Of a stretch of DNA of 50,299 nucleotides, positions 18,764 to 28,051 are shown piece by piece (position 1 is the first letter of the stretch; the number at the start of each line of letters is the position of its first letter). Location of the stretch: NCBI RefSeq assembly GCF_002901995.1, contig NZ_PPQN01000047.1, forward strand, positions 1 to 50,299. The letters run 5' to 3'. The notes below the pieces were generated by a model, which was not told where the DNA came from, searched no databases, and was given only the letters and a program-made list of their open reading frames with translations. The translations under genes were made by a program, and so were the position numbers. The stretch comes from Staphylococcus coagulans. GTDB lineage: Bacteria; Bacillota; Bacilli; Staphylococcales; Staphylococcaceae.

Positions 18764-20323
18764 GTGAATTTATTAAGCCTCTTACTCATTTTGCTGGGTA
18801 TAATTCTAGGAGTTGTTGTAGGGTATTTAATCGCCCAGAATTTAATATATCAAAAGCAGTCACAAGCCAAACGTACTGCTAAAGATATTATTGAACAAGC
18901 AAACAAAGAAGCAGAGAATCTTAAAAAAGAGAAATTAATCGAAGCTAAAGAAGAAAACCAAGTTCTAAGAGAGCGCATCGAAAGCGAACTAAGGGAACGA
19001 CGTGGAGAGCTTCAAAGGCAAGAATCCCGACTTCTTCAAAAAGAGGAGAACTTGGAGCGAAAATCTGATCTACTCGATAAAAAGGATGAGATTTTAGAGC
19101 AAAAAGAATCTAAACTTGAAGAAAGACAACAACAAGTAGACGCAAAAGAGAGTAGTGTTCAATCAATAATAATGAAGCACGAACAAGAATTAGAACGCAT
19201 CTCCGGTCTCACACAAGAAGAAGCACGTAAAGAGCAATTGGAACGTGTAGAAGAAGAGTTGTCACAAGATATTGCAGTACTTGTTAAAGAAAAAGAGCGT
19301 GAAGCTAAAGAAAAAGTAAACCAAAAAGCAAAAGAATTACTCGCTACGACAGTGCAACGTTTTGCTGCTGATCATACTTCAGAGTCAACAGTGTCAGTTG
19401 TTAACTTACCTAATGACGAGATGAAAGGACGTATCATCGGTCGTGAAGGTAGAAATATTCGTACATTAGAAACATTAACGGGTATTGATTTAATCATTGA
19501 TGATACACCTGAAGCGGTAATTTTATCAGGTTTTGATCCTATTCGAAGAGAAATCGCCAAAACAGCGTTAATCAACCTTGTTTCTGACGGTCGTATTCAT
19601 CCAGGGCGTATTGAAGATATGGTAGAAAAATCAAGACGAGAAGTCGATGAAATTATTCGTGATGCAGGTGAACATGCAACATTTGAATTAAATATTCATA
19701 ATATGCATCCTGATCTCGTTAAAATTTTAGGGCGTATGCATTATCGAACAAGTTATGGACAAAATGTGCTTAAACATTCTATTGAAGTAGCATATTTATC
19801 TGGAATGCTCGCTGCAGAATTGAACGAAGATGTAACACTGGCTAAAAGAGCTGGTTTATTACACGATATTGGTAAAGCGATTGATCACGAAGTTGAAGGA
19901 AGCCATGTTGAAATTGGTGTCGAATTAGCTAAAAAATATGGCGAACCTGAGACGGTCATCAATGCAATTCATTCACACCATGGAGAGGTTGAGCCGACAT
20001 CGATTATATCTATTTTAGTCGCTGCTGCAGATGCTTTATCAGCTGCAAGACCTGGCGCTAGAAAAGAAACGTTAGAGAATTATATTAAACGTTTAGAACG
20101 ATTAGAGGACATCTCTGAAAGTTATGATGGCGTGGAAAAAGCTTTTGCTATACAAGCAGGTCGTGAAATACGCGTGATTGTATCACCAGAAGAAATAGAT
20201 GATTTAAAATCTCATCGCTTAGCGAGAGATATTAAAAATCAGATTGAGGATGAACTACAATATCCGGGTCATATCAAAGTGACAGTTGTTCGTGAGACGA
20301 GAGCAATTGAATATGCGAAGTAA
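18764..20323 (+). CDS. rny: Ribonuclease Y
   Basis: RNase Y (CvfA) is the membrane-anchored endonuclease that starts bulk mRNA decay and affects virulence regulation in staphylococci. Its 519 residues match the S. aureus enzyme. An N-terminal transmembrane helix (about 1-24) leads to a long coiled coil (about 30-200), then a KH domain ([15 protein letters not shown]) and an HD domain with the metal pair His367-Asp368 in LLHDIGKA. The frame is open to a TTG at 18719, but AAAAAGGAGG at 18747-18756 places the start at GTG 18764. Its partner RicA is encoded at 29601. Confidence 0.97.
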   Translation: MNLLSLLLILLGIILGVVVGYLIAQNLIYQKQSQAKRTAKDIIEQANKEAENLKKEKLIEAKEENQVLRERIESELRERRGELQRQESRLLQKEENLERKSDLLDKKDEILEQKESKLEERQQQVDAKESSVQSIIMKHEQELERISGLTQEEARKEQLERVEEELSQDIAVLVKEKEREAKEKVNQKAKELLATTVQRFAADHTSESTVSVVNLPNDEMKGRIIGREGRNIRTLETLTGIDLIIDDTPEAVILSGFDPIRREIAKTALINLVSDGRIHPGRIEDMVEKSRREVDEIIRDAGEHATFELNIHNMHPDLVKILGRMHYRTSYGQNVLKHSIEVAYLSGMLAAELNEDVTLAKRAGLLHDIGKAIDHEVEGSHVEIGVELAKKYGEPETVINAIHSHHGEVEPTSIISILVAAADALSAARPGARKETLENYIKRLERLEDISESYDGVEKAFAIQAGREIRVIVSPEEIDDLKSHRLARDIKNQIEDELQYPGHIKVTVVRETRAIEYAK

Positions 20324-20339
20324 CAGTGTATGAAATAAA

Positions 20340-20384
20340 AACAGGTTTCCTAATGTCATGGACATTACGAAACCTGTTTTTTTG
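20340..20384 (+). terminator. Terminator between rny and the convergent small gene
   Basis: AACAGGTTTC (20340-20349) pairs with GAAACCTGTT from 20369, with inner AATGTC/GACATT pairing, followed by a run of seven T. Confidence 0.9.
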
Positions 20385-20444
20385 TTTATATTCATATCCT
20401 AAATGATTAATTTTTCCATTTGAACTTTCAGTCATCAATCAAAG

Positions 20445-20663
20445 TTATTTACAGAGATGAAGTTCAGTTTCTTTTAATTCTTCTAAAGCACTAGATGTGT
20501 CATAACTACTTGAGGAAATATTTGCATAACGTTCTGCCATTCGATACGCATTGATGTATAACTCGATACTTTCTTTTGCAATATCTTCAGGGTTTTCTTT
20601 TTTAGATGGATTCGCGCTCAAAACAAGTTCTGCAAATTTTTCAGGATCAATATTAATTGACAT
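20445..20663 (-). CDS. Hypothetical 72-residue protein
   Basis: I do not recognise a family. The product (MSINIDPEKFAELVLSANP at the start) is small, soluble, acidic and predicted mostly helical, with a Ser-rich patch (ANISSSSYDTSS) and a single Cys near the C-terminus. Read on its own strand, AGGAGTTG lies a suitable distance before the ATG, which supports a real gene. It converges on rny and diverges from cadC. A perfect CTTATTG/CAATAAG dyad sits in its upstream region. It is part of an accessory patch absent, as I recall, from this site in S. aureus. Confidence 0.75.
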   Translation of the reverse strand: MSINIDPEKFAELVLSANPSKKENPEDIAKESIELYINAYRMAERYANISSSSYDTSSALEELKETELHLCK

Positions 20664-20704
20664 AAGTTAATAAACAACTCCTAATGTTTTTATGAAAATC
20701 CATA

Positions 20705-20727
20705 CTTATTGATTATTAAACAATAAG
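20705..20727. repeat. Inverted repeat upstream of the 72-residue gene
   Basis: CTTATTG (20705-20711) and CAATAAG (20721-20727), perfect with a 9-base spacer, are located about 42 bases before the minus-strand start. Possibly an operator or leader hairpin. Confidence 0.5.
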
Positions 20728-20781
20728 CATTCCTAATTTTTTCAATACCCCAACTGATAATATTTAATCATATGTTTTTAC

Positions 20782-20846
20782 ATTCAAATATATACTTGAA
20801 TAAAGAAATGAACCGAGTTATAATTTATTCAAACGAATACTTGAAT
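20782..20846 (+). promoter_or_regulatory. cadCA promoter flanked by two CadC-type operators
   Basis: Operator 1 is ATTCAAATATATACTTGAAT (20782-20801); operator 2 is ATTCAAACGAATACTTGAAT (20827-20846). Both are 20-base imperfect dyads resembling the known plasmid pI258 CadC site. The core promoter is TTGAAT (20796-20801, inside operator 1), a 17-base spacer and TATAAT (20819-20824). Operator 2 covers the expected transcription start. Confidence 0.85.
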
Positions 20847-20861
20847 GAAAGTGTGAGATAA

Positions 20862-21245
20862 ATGACAAAACAACAAATTCCAACATGTGACACATTTAGT
20901 ATAGATGCTGAAGTCGTACGCGAAGCCAAGCAGGAAATTGAAAATTCTAATATTGAACATGTGAGTCAAATGTTTAAAAGTATTGCTGATGTCAATCGTG
21001 CAAAAATTACATTTGCTTTGTGTGAACATGAAGAGCTGTGTGTTTGTGATATCGCAGAAATACTCAATATTACTGTTGCAAATGCGTCGCACCATTTAAG
21101 ATCTTTGTACAAAAATGGTATCGTGACCTATCGGAAAGAAGGTAAACGTGCTTTTTATCGCTTATATGACGAACATATCCGTCAAATTATGACAATATCT
21201 ATTGAGCATAAGAAAGAAGTGGATGAAGATGGTACAAAATCATAA
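20862..21245 (+). CDS. cadC: ArsR/SmtB-family metal-responsive repressor CadC
   Basis: CadC represses the efflux operon until Cd, Pb or Zn binds. The 127-residue winged-helix protein has the metal-sensing ELCVCDIA motif (Cys60 and Cys62) and an N-terminal Cys9, which together make the alpha3N thiolate site. Asp103, His105, His116 and Glu119 match the secondary alpha5 zinc site, each shifted by two residues relative to plasmid CadC. The DNA-recognition helix is in TVANASHHLRSLYKNG. The ribosome binding site is weak (GTGAGA). It overlaps cadA, so the two are coupled, and it sits behind two operators. Confidence 0.93.
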   Translation: MTKQQIPTCDTFSIDAEVVREAKQEIENSNIEHVSQMFKSIADVNRAKITFALCEHEELCVCDIAEILNITVANASHHLRSLYKNGIVTYRKEGKRAFYRLYDEHIRQIMTISIEHKKEVDEDGTKS

Positions 21246-23391
21246 AACATATCGAATCGAAGGGTTATCGTGTGCCAATTGTGCGGGTAAATTTGAAAAG
21301 AATGTGAACAAGTTGACTTCAGTGGAAAAGGCACAAGTTAATTTTGGCGCTTCGAAAATTTATGTAACGGGACAACCTACTTTAGATGAATTAGAACATG
21401 CGGGTTCATTTGAAAATCTAAAAATTATTCCTGACGATCAGCAAGTGAATGCTCAATCTCGTACGATGCATTCACCTGTCAAAGAGAAGCACTTTTTAGA
21501 TAAAATCAAAACATTTTATCATCAACATGAAACGATTATCTTTGCTGCGATTCTTGTTATTCTCGGTTATATTTCACAATGGATAAACAGTGCGAACAAT
21601 GCTATGACGCTCATATTGTTTACGCTATCTATCGTCTTAAGTGGGAGCCAGTTGATTATTCAAGGGGTCAAAAATCTCCTACATTTTGAATTTGATATGC
21701 GCACTTTGATGACGATTGCGATTACCGGGGGCGTATTAATCGGTCAATGGGGAGAAGTTGCTGTTGTAGTCATATTGTTTGCAATCAGTGAAGCGTTAGA
21801 ACAATTTTCTATGGATAAAGCCCGTCAATCTATGGCTTCTTTAATGGAAATTGCGCCTGATGAGGCGACAATACTTAGACAGGGTCAATTATTACGCTTA
21901 GCTACAGAAGAAGTTGAAGTTAATGATACTTTGTATGTTAAGCCGGGTCAAAAAATCGCTTTAGATGGTATTGTTATTTCAGGTCATGCTTCAGTCAATC
22001 AAGCTGCCATTACTGGTGAATCAATGCCAGTTGATAAACGAGAAAGCGATGAAGTCTATGCAGGGACTTTAAACGAAGATGGCGTTCTTGAAGTCAAAGT
22101 AACAAAAGCATCCAAAGATACGGCATTAGCAAAAATGATTCAATTGGTAGAAGCGGCTCAAGTTGAAAAAGCACCCGCCCAAGCCTTTGTAGAGAAATTC
22201 GCAAAATATTATACGCCTTGTATTATGATGATTGCTTTCTTAGTAGCCATCCTTCCACCCTTATTATTAAATGATGCTTTTTTACCATGGATATATCAAG
22301 GGCTTTCTGTTTTAGTCGTAGGCTGTCCTTGTGCTTTAGTTATTGCGACTCCGATTTCTATTGTTTCAAGTATAGGAAATGCTGCTAAAAATGGCGTTCT
22401 TATTAAAGGCGGGATTTACCTTGAGCAATTGAGCAAAGTTCAAACACTCGCGTTTGATAAAACAGGCACATTAACAGTGGGTCATCCAGTTGTTACAGAG
22501 GTCATCCATTTAAATCAAAACCAAAAAGAAAAAATAGATACATTAGGTTATCTTTCTGCTGTTGAAAACCTATCAAATCATCCTATCGCGAGAGCAGTGA
22601 TCGCATACGCAACAGAAAAGCATATTGACTATCAACAATATCAGGTTAAAGGTTTTCTATCTAAAACAGGACAAGGGGTTCATGCTATTATTGAAGGGAA
22701 CGATATTTTAATCGGTCAACCCCAATTATTTCATATCAATACCAATGAGGAACTTGTTGAACAAATCAATGATATGCAAAAGCAAGGCGACACCGTTATT
22801 TTAATGTCGATTAACCATACTTTAACCACTTTAATTACTGTTCGAGATCAAGTACGTGAACAATCTCAAAAAGCCATTGAAGCACTTCAAAAATTAGGGA
22901 TTCAACACACAGTTATGCTGACAGGCGATAATTTAAATAGTGCGCAAGCGATTAATCGAAAATTGAAATTGACAAATGTTGAAGCAGATTTAATGCCAGA
23001 AGATAAATTAAAGCATATAGAAAAATTAGAAGCTTTAAATGGTCCAGTAGGAATGGTTGGTGATGGTGTGAATGATGCACCCGCTCTAGCGCGAGCTTCT
23101 ATCGGTATTGCAATGGGCGGGGCAAGTACAGATACAGCACTTGAAACTGCTGACATCGCTTTACTCGGTGATGATATGTCTAAATTGCCATTTACTTACC
23201 GGTTAAGTCGAAAAACGATGAATGTGATCAAAGCCAATATTGTCTTTGCGATTGGTATTAAATTAATTGCCTTACTCTTAGTTATACCTGGTTGGTTAAC
23301 GTTATGGATTGCTATTTTTTCAGATATGGGTGCAACTTTGATTGTGGCATTAAATGCGATTCGTTTGCTCTATGTGAAAGATGAGGTCTAA
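21229..23391 (+). CDS. cadA: Cadmium/zinc/lead-translocating P1B-type ATPase CadA
   Basis: CadA exports Cd(II), Zn(II) or Pb(II) across the membrane. From ATG 21229 the protein has 720 residues: one heavy-metal-associated domain with CANC (Cys15, Cys18), membrane segments, TGES (262-265), the intramembrane CPC metal site (366-368), the phosphorylated Asp410 in DKTGTLT, an SNHPIARA-type HP motif and GDGVND (611-616). All catalytic motifs are intact. The frame is open upstream to 21202, and an ATG at 21223 is an alternative. Either start overlaps the end of cadC, giving a two-gene operon. Confidence 0.95.
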   Translation: MVQNHKTYRIEGLSCANCAGKFEKNVNKLTSVEKAQVNFGASKIYVTGQPTLDELEHAGSFENLKIIPDDQQVNAQSRTMHSPVKEKHFLDKIKTFYHQHETIIFAAILVILGYISQWINSANNAMTLILFTLSIVLSGSQLIIQGVKNLLHFEFDMRTLMTIAITGGVLIGQWGEVAVVVILFAISEALEQFSMDKARQSMASLMEIAPDEATILRQGQLLRLATEEVEVNDTLYVKPGQKIALDGIVISGHASVNQAAITGESMPVDKRESDEVYAGTLNEDGVLEVKVTKASKDTALAKMIQLVEAAQVEKAPAQAFVEKFAKYYTPCIMMIAFLVAILPPLLLNDAFLPWIYQGLSVLVVGCPCALVIATPISIVSSIGNAAKNGVLIKGGIYLEQLSKVQTLAFDKTGTLTVGHPVVTEVIHLNQNQKEKIDTLGYLSAVENLSNHPIARAVIAYATEKHIDYQQYQVKGFLSKTGQGVHAIIEGNDILIGQPQLFHINTNEELVEQINDMQKQGDTVILMSINHTLTTLITVRDQVREQSQKAIEALQKLGIQHTVMLTGDNLNSAQAINRKLKLTNVEADLMPEDKLKHIEKLEALNGPVGMVGDGVNDAPALARASIGIAMGGASTDTALETADIALLGDDMSKLPFTYRLSRKTMNVIKANIVFAIGIKLIALLLVIPGWLTLWIAIFSDMGATLIVALNAIRLLYVKDEV

Positions 23392-23559
23392 TCATGTAGA
23401 ACGGTTGACATCTCTATTGAGAAAGATACAATAATAGATAAATCAACATCGTTAAATACTATACAATCTTTTCAAATAGAAATAACTTTTCGCGAATGCA
23501 CCACAATCGTTATGTCTAGCATTGATGAATGAAATGCATACTTTTAATATATCATTATG
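23392..23559. other. Non-coding stretch after cadA
   Basis: I see no gene or clear site here; it precedes the terminator hairpin that closes the cad segment. Confidence 0.5.
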
Positions 23560-23629
23560 AGACGAGATGAGAATGAACAATGCCAAGAGTTTGTATGGAA
23601 GGTTGTTCTTTTCATAGCTCGTCTTTTTT
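23560..23629 (+). terminator. Terminator after cadCA
   Basis: AGACGAGATGAGAATGAACAA (begins 23560) pairs over nearly its whole length with the segment ending GCTCGTC (23617-23623), followed by TTTTTT. The long stem and large loop suggest a robust boundary before ymdB. Confidence 0.8.
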
Positions 23630-23720
23630 ATATGTTGCGTATGCTTTCTATATAGAATTTTTAAATAATGATACAGTTGAAATATACATAAATGCCCATT
23701 TTTAGAGAGGACGAAACATA

Positions 23721-24515
23721 ATGAGAATTTTATTTATAGGAGATATTGTCGGAAAAGTTGGACGCCAAGCGATATCAGAATGGTTGCCAAAATTGAAACA
23801 ACGTTATCATCCGACCGTGACGATAGTGAATGCAGAAAATGCGGCGCACGGTAAAGGCTTAACTGAAAAAATATATAAAGAACTATTACGTAATGGCGTT
23901 GATTTTATGACTATGGGAAACCATACTTATGGCCAACGAGAAATTTACGATTTTATACAAGATGCAACACGCCTTGTGAGACCTGCAAACTTTCCTGATG
24001 AAGCACCAGGGATTGGTATGCGTATTATTAATTTAAATAATAAAAAGCTAGCAGTTATCAATTTGCAAGGACGTAGTTTTATGCCAGATATTGATGATCC
24101 TTTTAAAAAAGCCAATCAATTAATTGAAGAAGCTCAAAAAGAAACGGACTATATTTTTATTGATTTTCATGCTGAAACCACTTCTGAGAAAAATGCAATG
24201 GCTTGGTTTTTAGATGGACGTGCGAGTGCTGTAGTTGGAACGCATACTCATATTCAAACATCAGATAATCGCATTTTACCTCAAGGGACTGCTTTTATTA
24301 CCGATGTAGGTATGACAGGCTATTATGATGGTATTCTTGGCATTAATCGCGATGAAATTATTAAGCGATTTCTTACTAGTTTACCTCAACGTCATGTTGT
24401 TCCTGATGAAGGACGAAGTGTGTTGTCGGGCGTTATAGTTGATTTAAAAGAAGATGGAACAGCTAAAAATATTGAACGCATTTTAATCAATGATGATCAT
24501 CCGTTCGAAGCGTAA
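23721..24515 (+). CDS. ymdB: YmdB-like metallophosphoesterase (TIGR00282)
   Basis: YmdB-type proteins are binuclear phosphodiesterases that hydrolyse 2',3'-cyclic nucleotides and influence biofilm and sporulation decisions in Bacillus. The 264-residue sequence shows the metal ligands in order: Asp8 (FIGDIVG), Glu39-Asn40 (VNAENAAHG), Asn67-His68 (MGNHTYG), and later DFHAETTSEK and GTHTHIQT. ATG 23721 follows AGAGAGGA. In Bacillus and Staphylococcus it normally follows rny directly; here the cad segment intervenes. Confidence 0.93.
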   Translation: MRILFIGDIVGKVGRQAISEWLPKLKQRYHPTVTIVNAENAAHGKGLTEKIYKELLRNGVDFMTMGNHTYGQREIYDFIQDATRLVRPANFPDEAPGIGMRIINLNNKKLAVINLQGRSFMPDIDDPFKKANQLIEEAQKETDYIFIDFHAETTSEKNAMAWFLDGRASAVVGTHTHIQTSDNRILPQGTAFITDVGMTGYYDGILGINRDEIIKRFLTSLPQRHVVPDEGRSVLSGVIVDLKEDGTAKNIERILINDDHPFEA

Positions 24516-24584
24516 TTTCATTTAACGTTAATAGACCTAATAAAGGATATAAGCCTTATCCGCCATTAGTATGAATTTTTTTAA

Positions 24585-24621
24585 AACCCATTATTTAATA
24601 GAGCAAATAATGGGTTATTTT
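24585..24621 (+). terminator. Terminator of ymdB
   Basis: AACCCATTATTT (24585-24596) pairs perfectly with AAATAATGGGTT (24605-24616), followed by ATTTTG. Confidence 0.85.
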
Positions 24622-24664
24622 GATATGATAAATAGTGAATTTAATCGTGTAGGAGGCTAAATCT

Positions 24665-26425
24665 ATGAAAGCTCAATTGTCATGGAAAGTAGGAGGTCAG
24701 CAAGGCGAAGGAATTGAATCAACGGGAGAAATTTTCGCCACTGCAATGAATCGAAAAGGCTATTATTTGTATGGGTATCGTCATTTTTCAAGCCGAATTA
24801 AAGGAGGCCATACCAATAATAAAATCCGTGTCTCTACAACACCTGTTCACGCAATTAGTGATGACTTAGATATTCTTGTTGCATTTGATCAAGAAACAAT
24901 TGTTTTAAATCATCATGAAATGCGAGAAGACAGTGTCATCCTAGCAGATAGCAAGGCTAAGCCTGAAAAACCAGAAAACTGTAAAGCGCAATTGATTGTG
25001 CTGCCCTTTACAGAAACAGCAAAATCATTAGGGACTACATTAATGAAAAATATGGTGGCCATTGGTGCAACAGCAGCGTTAATGGATTTAAATACTGACA
25101 CATTTGAAGCGCTCATTACAAATATGTTTGAGAAAAAGGGAGAAAAAGTCGTTGAACTTAATATTCAAGCATTGAATGAAGGTTATCGTATTATGCAAGA
25201 TGAGTTGGCTGGTATTCATGGGGATTTTATGCTTGAAGAAAGCGCAGGTACGCCTCACCTTTATATGATAGGGAATGATGCCATTGGCTTAGGAGCAATC
25301 TCAGGAGGCTCTAGATTTATGGCTGCTTATCCGATAACGCCGGCTTCTGAAATTATGGAATATATGATTGAAAATTTACCGAAAGTGGGCGGAACAGTCA
25401 TTCAAACCGAAGATGAAATCGCAGCCGCAACGATGGCAATTGGTGCGAACTATGGTGGTGTTCGTGCTTTTACTGCTTCTGCTGGTCCAGGTCTATCGTT
25501 AATGATGGAGGCGATAGGTTTGTCTGGGATGACTGAAACACCATTAGTCATCATGAATACGCAACGTGGTGGACCTTCTACAGGTTTACCGACAAAGCAA
25601 GAACAATCTGACTTAATGCAGATGATATATGGAACACACGGAGATATTCCTAAAATTGTCGTTGCGCCAACGGATGCAGAAGATGCTTTTTACCTTACAG
25701 TAGAAGCATTTAACTTAGCGGAAGAATATCAATGCCCGGTTATTTTATTAAGTGACTTACAACTTTCCTTAGGTAAGCAAACAGTCAAAAACTTAGATCA
25801 TTCAAAAATTGAGATTCGACGTGGTTCAACGATTACAGAGGATATCGAGCGCGATCCAGAAGATAAAGAGTACTTCAAACGCTATGCCTTAACAGAATCA
25901 GGTGTCTCACCACGACCTATTCCTGGTGTAAAAGGTGGTATTCATCATGTTACGGGCGTTGAACATAACGAAGAAGGAAAACCTAGTGAAGCCGCTCAAA
26001 ACCGTCAAGATCAAATGGAAAAACGTATGCGTAAGACGGAACATTTATTGATTGAAAAACCTGTAGAAGGTCAATTGAAATATGAAGATGCGGATATTTT
26101 ATTCCTTGGTTTCATTTCAACGAAGGGCGCAATTCAAGAAGGTGTTGCTAGACTTGAAGCGCAAGGAGCTAAAGTAAACCATCTCCAAATTCGTCAACTT
26201 CATCCATTTCCAACTCAAACGATTCAAGCAGCTGCTGATAAAGCGCAAAAAGTTGTTGTTGTTGAACATAACTATCAAGGCCAGCTTGCAAGCATTATCA
26301 AAATGAATGTTAACTTAGGCGATAAACTTGTTAAGCAAACGAAATATGACGGAACACCGTTTTTACCTTATGAGATTGAAGAAAAAGGTTTAGAAATCGT
26401 AAATGCATTAAAGGAGAGAGTGTAA
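24665..26425 (+). CDS. korA: 2-oxoacid:acceptor oxidoreductase, alpha subunit
   Basis: This subunit, with KorB, decarboxylates a 2-oxoacid (2-oxoglutarate or pyruvate type) to the acyl-CoA, using ferredoxin or a similar carrier. The 586-residue chain is a gamma-alpha fusion. The N-terminal gamma domain (about 1-190) has GGQQGEGIESTG and HFSSRIKGGHTNN. The alpha domain follows, with AYPITPASEIMEYM, QTEDEIAAATMAIGA and TSTGLPTKQEQSD-like PSTGLPTKQEQSD. The TPP part is on the beta chain. The GGAGGC binding site precedes ATG 24665. The substrate cannot be decided from sequence. Confidence 0.95.
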   Translation: MKAQLSWKVGGQQGEGIESTGEIFATAMNRKGYYLYGYRHFSSRIKGGHTNNKIRVSTTPVHAISDDLDILVAFDQETIVLNHHEMREDSVILADSKAKPEKPENCKAQLIVLPFTETAKSLGTTLMKNMVAIGATAALMDLNTDTFEALITNMFEKKGEKVVELNIQALNEGYRIMQDELAGIHGDFMLEESAGTPHLYMIGNDAIGLGAISGGSRFMAAYPITPASEIMEYMIENLPKVGGTVIQTEDEIAAATMAIGANYGGVRAFTASAGPGLSLMMEAIGLSGMTETPLVIMNTQRGGPSTGLPTKQEQSDLMQMIYGTHGDIPKIVVAPTDAEDAFYLTVEAFNLAEEYQCPVILLSDLQLSLGKQTVKNLDHSKIEIRRGSTITEDIERDPEDKEYFKRYALTESGVSPRPIPGVKGGIHHVTGVEHNEEGKPSEAAQNRQDQMEKRMRKTEHLLIEKPVEGQLKYEDADILFLGFISTKGAIQEGVARLEAQGAKVNHLQIRQLHPFPTQTIQAAADKAQKVVVVEHNYQGQLASIIKMNVNLGDKLVKQTKYDGTPFLPYEIEEKGLEIVNALKERV

Positions 26426-27292
26426 TTGGCTACTTTTAAAGATTTTAGAAATAATGTAAAACCGAATTGGTGTCCAGGTTGTGGTGATTTCTCTGTACAA
26501 GCGGCGATTCAAAAAGCAGCTGCAAATGTGGGACTTGAGCCTGATGAGGTTGCTCTAATCACTGGGATTGGTTGTTCAGGGCGACTTTCTGGTTACGTAA
26601 ATTCATACGGTGTGCATTCGATTCACGGTCGTGCATTACCTCTCGCACAAGGTGTTAAAATGGCCAATCGTGATTTAACTGTCATTGCATCAGGTGGAGA
26701 TGGAGATGGCTATGCTATTGGTATGGGACATACTATTCATGCGTTACGCCGAAACATGAACATTACTTATATTGTTATGGATAATCAAATTTATGGTTTA
26801 ACAAAAGGGCAAACTTCTCCGTCTTCAGCACCAGGATTTGTTACAAAAACGACACCAAAAGGGAATATCGAACAAAATGTTGCACCTCTTGAATTAGCTT
26901 TATCATCAGGAGCAACGTTTGTAGCGCAAGGTTTTTCAAGCGATATTAAAGCTTTAACAAAAATGATTGAAGATGCGATTAATCATGATGGCTTCTCATT
27001 TGTAAATGTTTTTTCTCCATGTGTGACGTACAATAAAGTGAATACGTACGATTGGTTCAAAGAGAATTTAACAGCAATTGAGGATATAGAGGGCTATGAT
27101 GTGACAGATAAACAAGGCGCTATTCAAACCGTGCTACAATATGATTCATTAATTAAAGGTATTGTTTATCAAGATACTGAAACGCCATCATATGAATCTC
27201 AAATTGAAGCGTTAGGCGATACACCTTTAGCAAAACATGATTTAAGTTTAAGTGAAGCACAGTTCAAATCTTTTACAAAACAATTTGTATAA
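26426..27292 (+). CDS. korB: 2-oxoacid:acceptor oxidoreductase, beta subunit
   Basis: The 288-residue beta chain binds thiamine diphosphate and an iron-sulfur cluster. It has WCPGCGDF near the N-terminus, further cysteines in GCSGRLSGY and FSPCVTYN, and the TPP motif running from GGDGDGYAIG to MDNQIYGLTKGQ. The TTG start at 26426 directly abuts the korA stop codon, with AAGGAGAGAG inside the korA end, so the two are coupled. A terminator follows. Confidence 0.95.
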   Translation: MATFKDFRNNVKPNWCPGCGDFSVQAAIQKAAANVGLEPDEVALITGIGCSGRLSGYVNSYGVHSIHGRALPLAQGVKMANRDLTVIASGGDGDGYAIGMGHTIHALRRNMNITYIVMDNQIYGLTKGQTSPSSAPGFVTKTTPKGNIEQNVAPLELALSSGATFVAQGFSSDIKALTKMIEDAINHDGFSFVNVFSPCVTYNKVNTYDWFKENLTAIEDIEGYDVTDKQGAIQTVLQYDSLIKGIVYQDTETPSYESQIEALGDTPLAKHDLSLSEAQFKSFTKQFV

Positions 27293-27343
27293 AGCTTTAT
27301 CTATAAAGTTTGCTGATTTGATTATAAAATATATTCTGCATAA

Positions 27344-27376
27344 GCAACGGCACATTGAGGTGTCGTTGTTTTTTGT
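27344..27376 (+). terminator. Terminator of korAB
   Basis: CAACGGCAC (27345-27353) pairs with GTGTCGTTG (27360-27368), followed by TTTTTTG. Confidence 0.85.
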
Positions 27377-27649
27377 TTTTTTCAATTAAAGTATAAGTAT
27401 AAAGATTCAATTTCATCATTAAAGGTTGAACAGTCTTATCAAGATGACAAAAAATGCTTTGATATTTATAAATCTAAAAGTTTGCAGAAAAATTGATAGT
27501 TAAGAAAGAGCATGTTTATTAAAAGGCTACAATCAAGATTAGATTATAAAATGTATTTTGAGTGCAGGTTGATTTTCACCACAAACTTAGGGATATTTTT
27601 TATTTTAATTGTAATCAGGTATAATATAAAAAAAGAGGAGGTTTTGTCA

Positions 27650-27952
27650 TTGGTTGATACATTGATGAGTATACAAATCATTCCGCAGACACCTCACGGA
27701 GAGGATGTCATTCCTTTTGTTGATGAAGCAATTAAAGTGATTGAGGCATCGGGGTTGAAATATCGTGTTGGTGCATTAGAAACAAATGTCGAAGGCGATA
27801 TGAATGCCTTGCTTATTTTGATCCAAAAAATGAATGATCGGATGGTTGAATTAGAAGCACCTAGTGTTATTCATCAAATAAAGTTTTATCACGTTCCTGA
27901 AGGTATCAGTATTGAAACACTAACTGGTAAATATGACGATACTGAAAAATAG
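27650..27952 (+). CDS. Thiamine-binding protein, MTH1187/YkoF-like family
   Basis: This 100-residue protein belongs to the small thiamine-binding family once called DUF77 (ferredoxin-like fold, MSIQIIPQTPHGEDVIPFVDEAI and YRVGALETNVEGDMN). Related proteins bind thiamine or its precursors. The frame is open back to 27512, but GAGGAGG (27635-27641) is placed 8 bases before TTG 27650, and homologues start here. A TATAAT at 27620-27625 is the likely -10 box. A ThiW-type transporter gene is 2.1 kb downstream, which fits a thiamine link. Confidence 0.85.
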   Translation: MVDTLMSIQIIPQTPHGEDVIPFVDEAIKVIEASGLKYRVGALETNVEGDMNALLILIQKMNDRMVELEAPSVIHQIKFYHVPEGISIETLTGKYDDTEK

Positions 27953-27987
27953 TGTAACGATTTATATTGACTTCGAAAAATATCATT

Positions 27988-28016
27988 TTGCACTTTGTCT
28001 AGAATTTTAATATAAT
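27988..28016 (+). promoter_or_regulatory. Promoter of miaB
   Basis: TTGCAC (27988-27993), a 17-base spacer and TATAAT (28011-28016), 36 bases before the GTG start. Confidence 0.65.
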
Positions 28017-28051
28017 GAACTAATGATATATGGGCAGAAAGGGTTTTGTAT

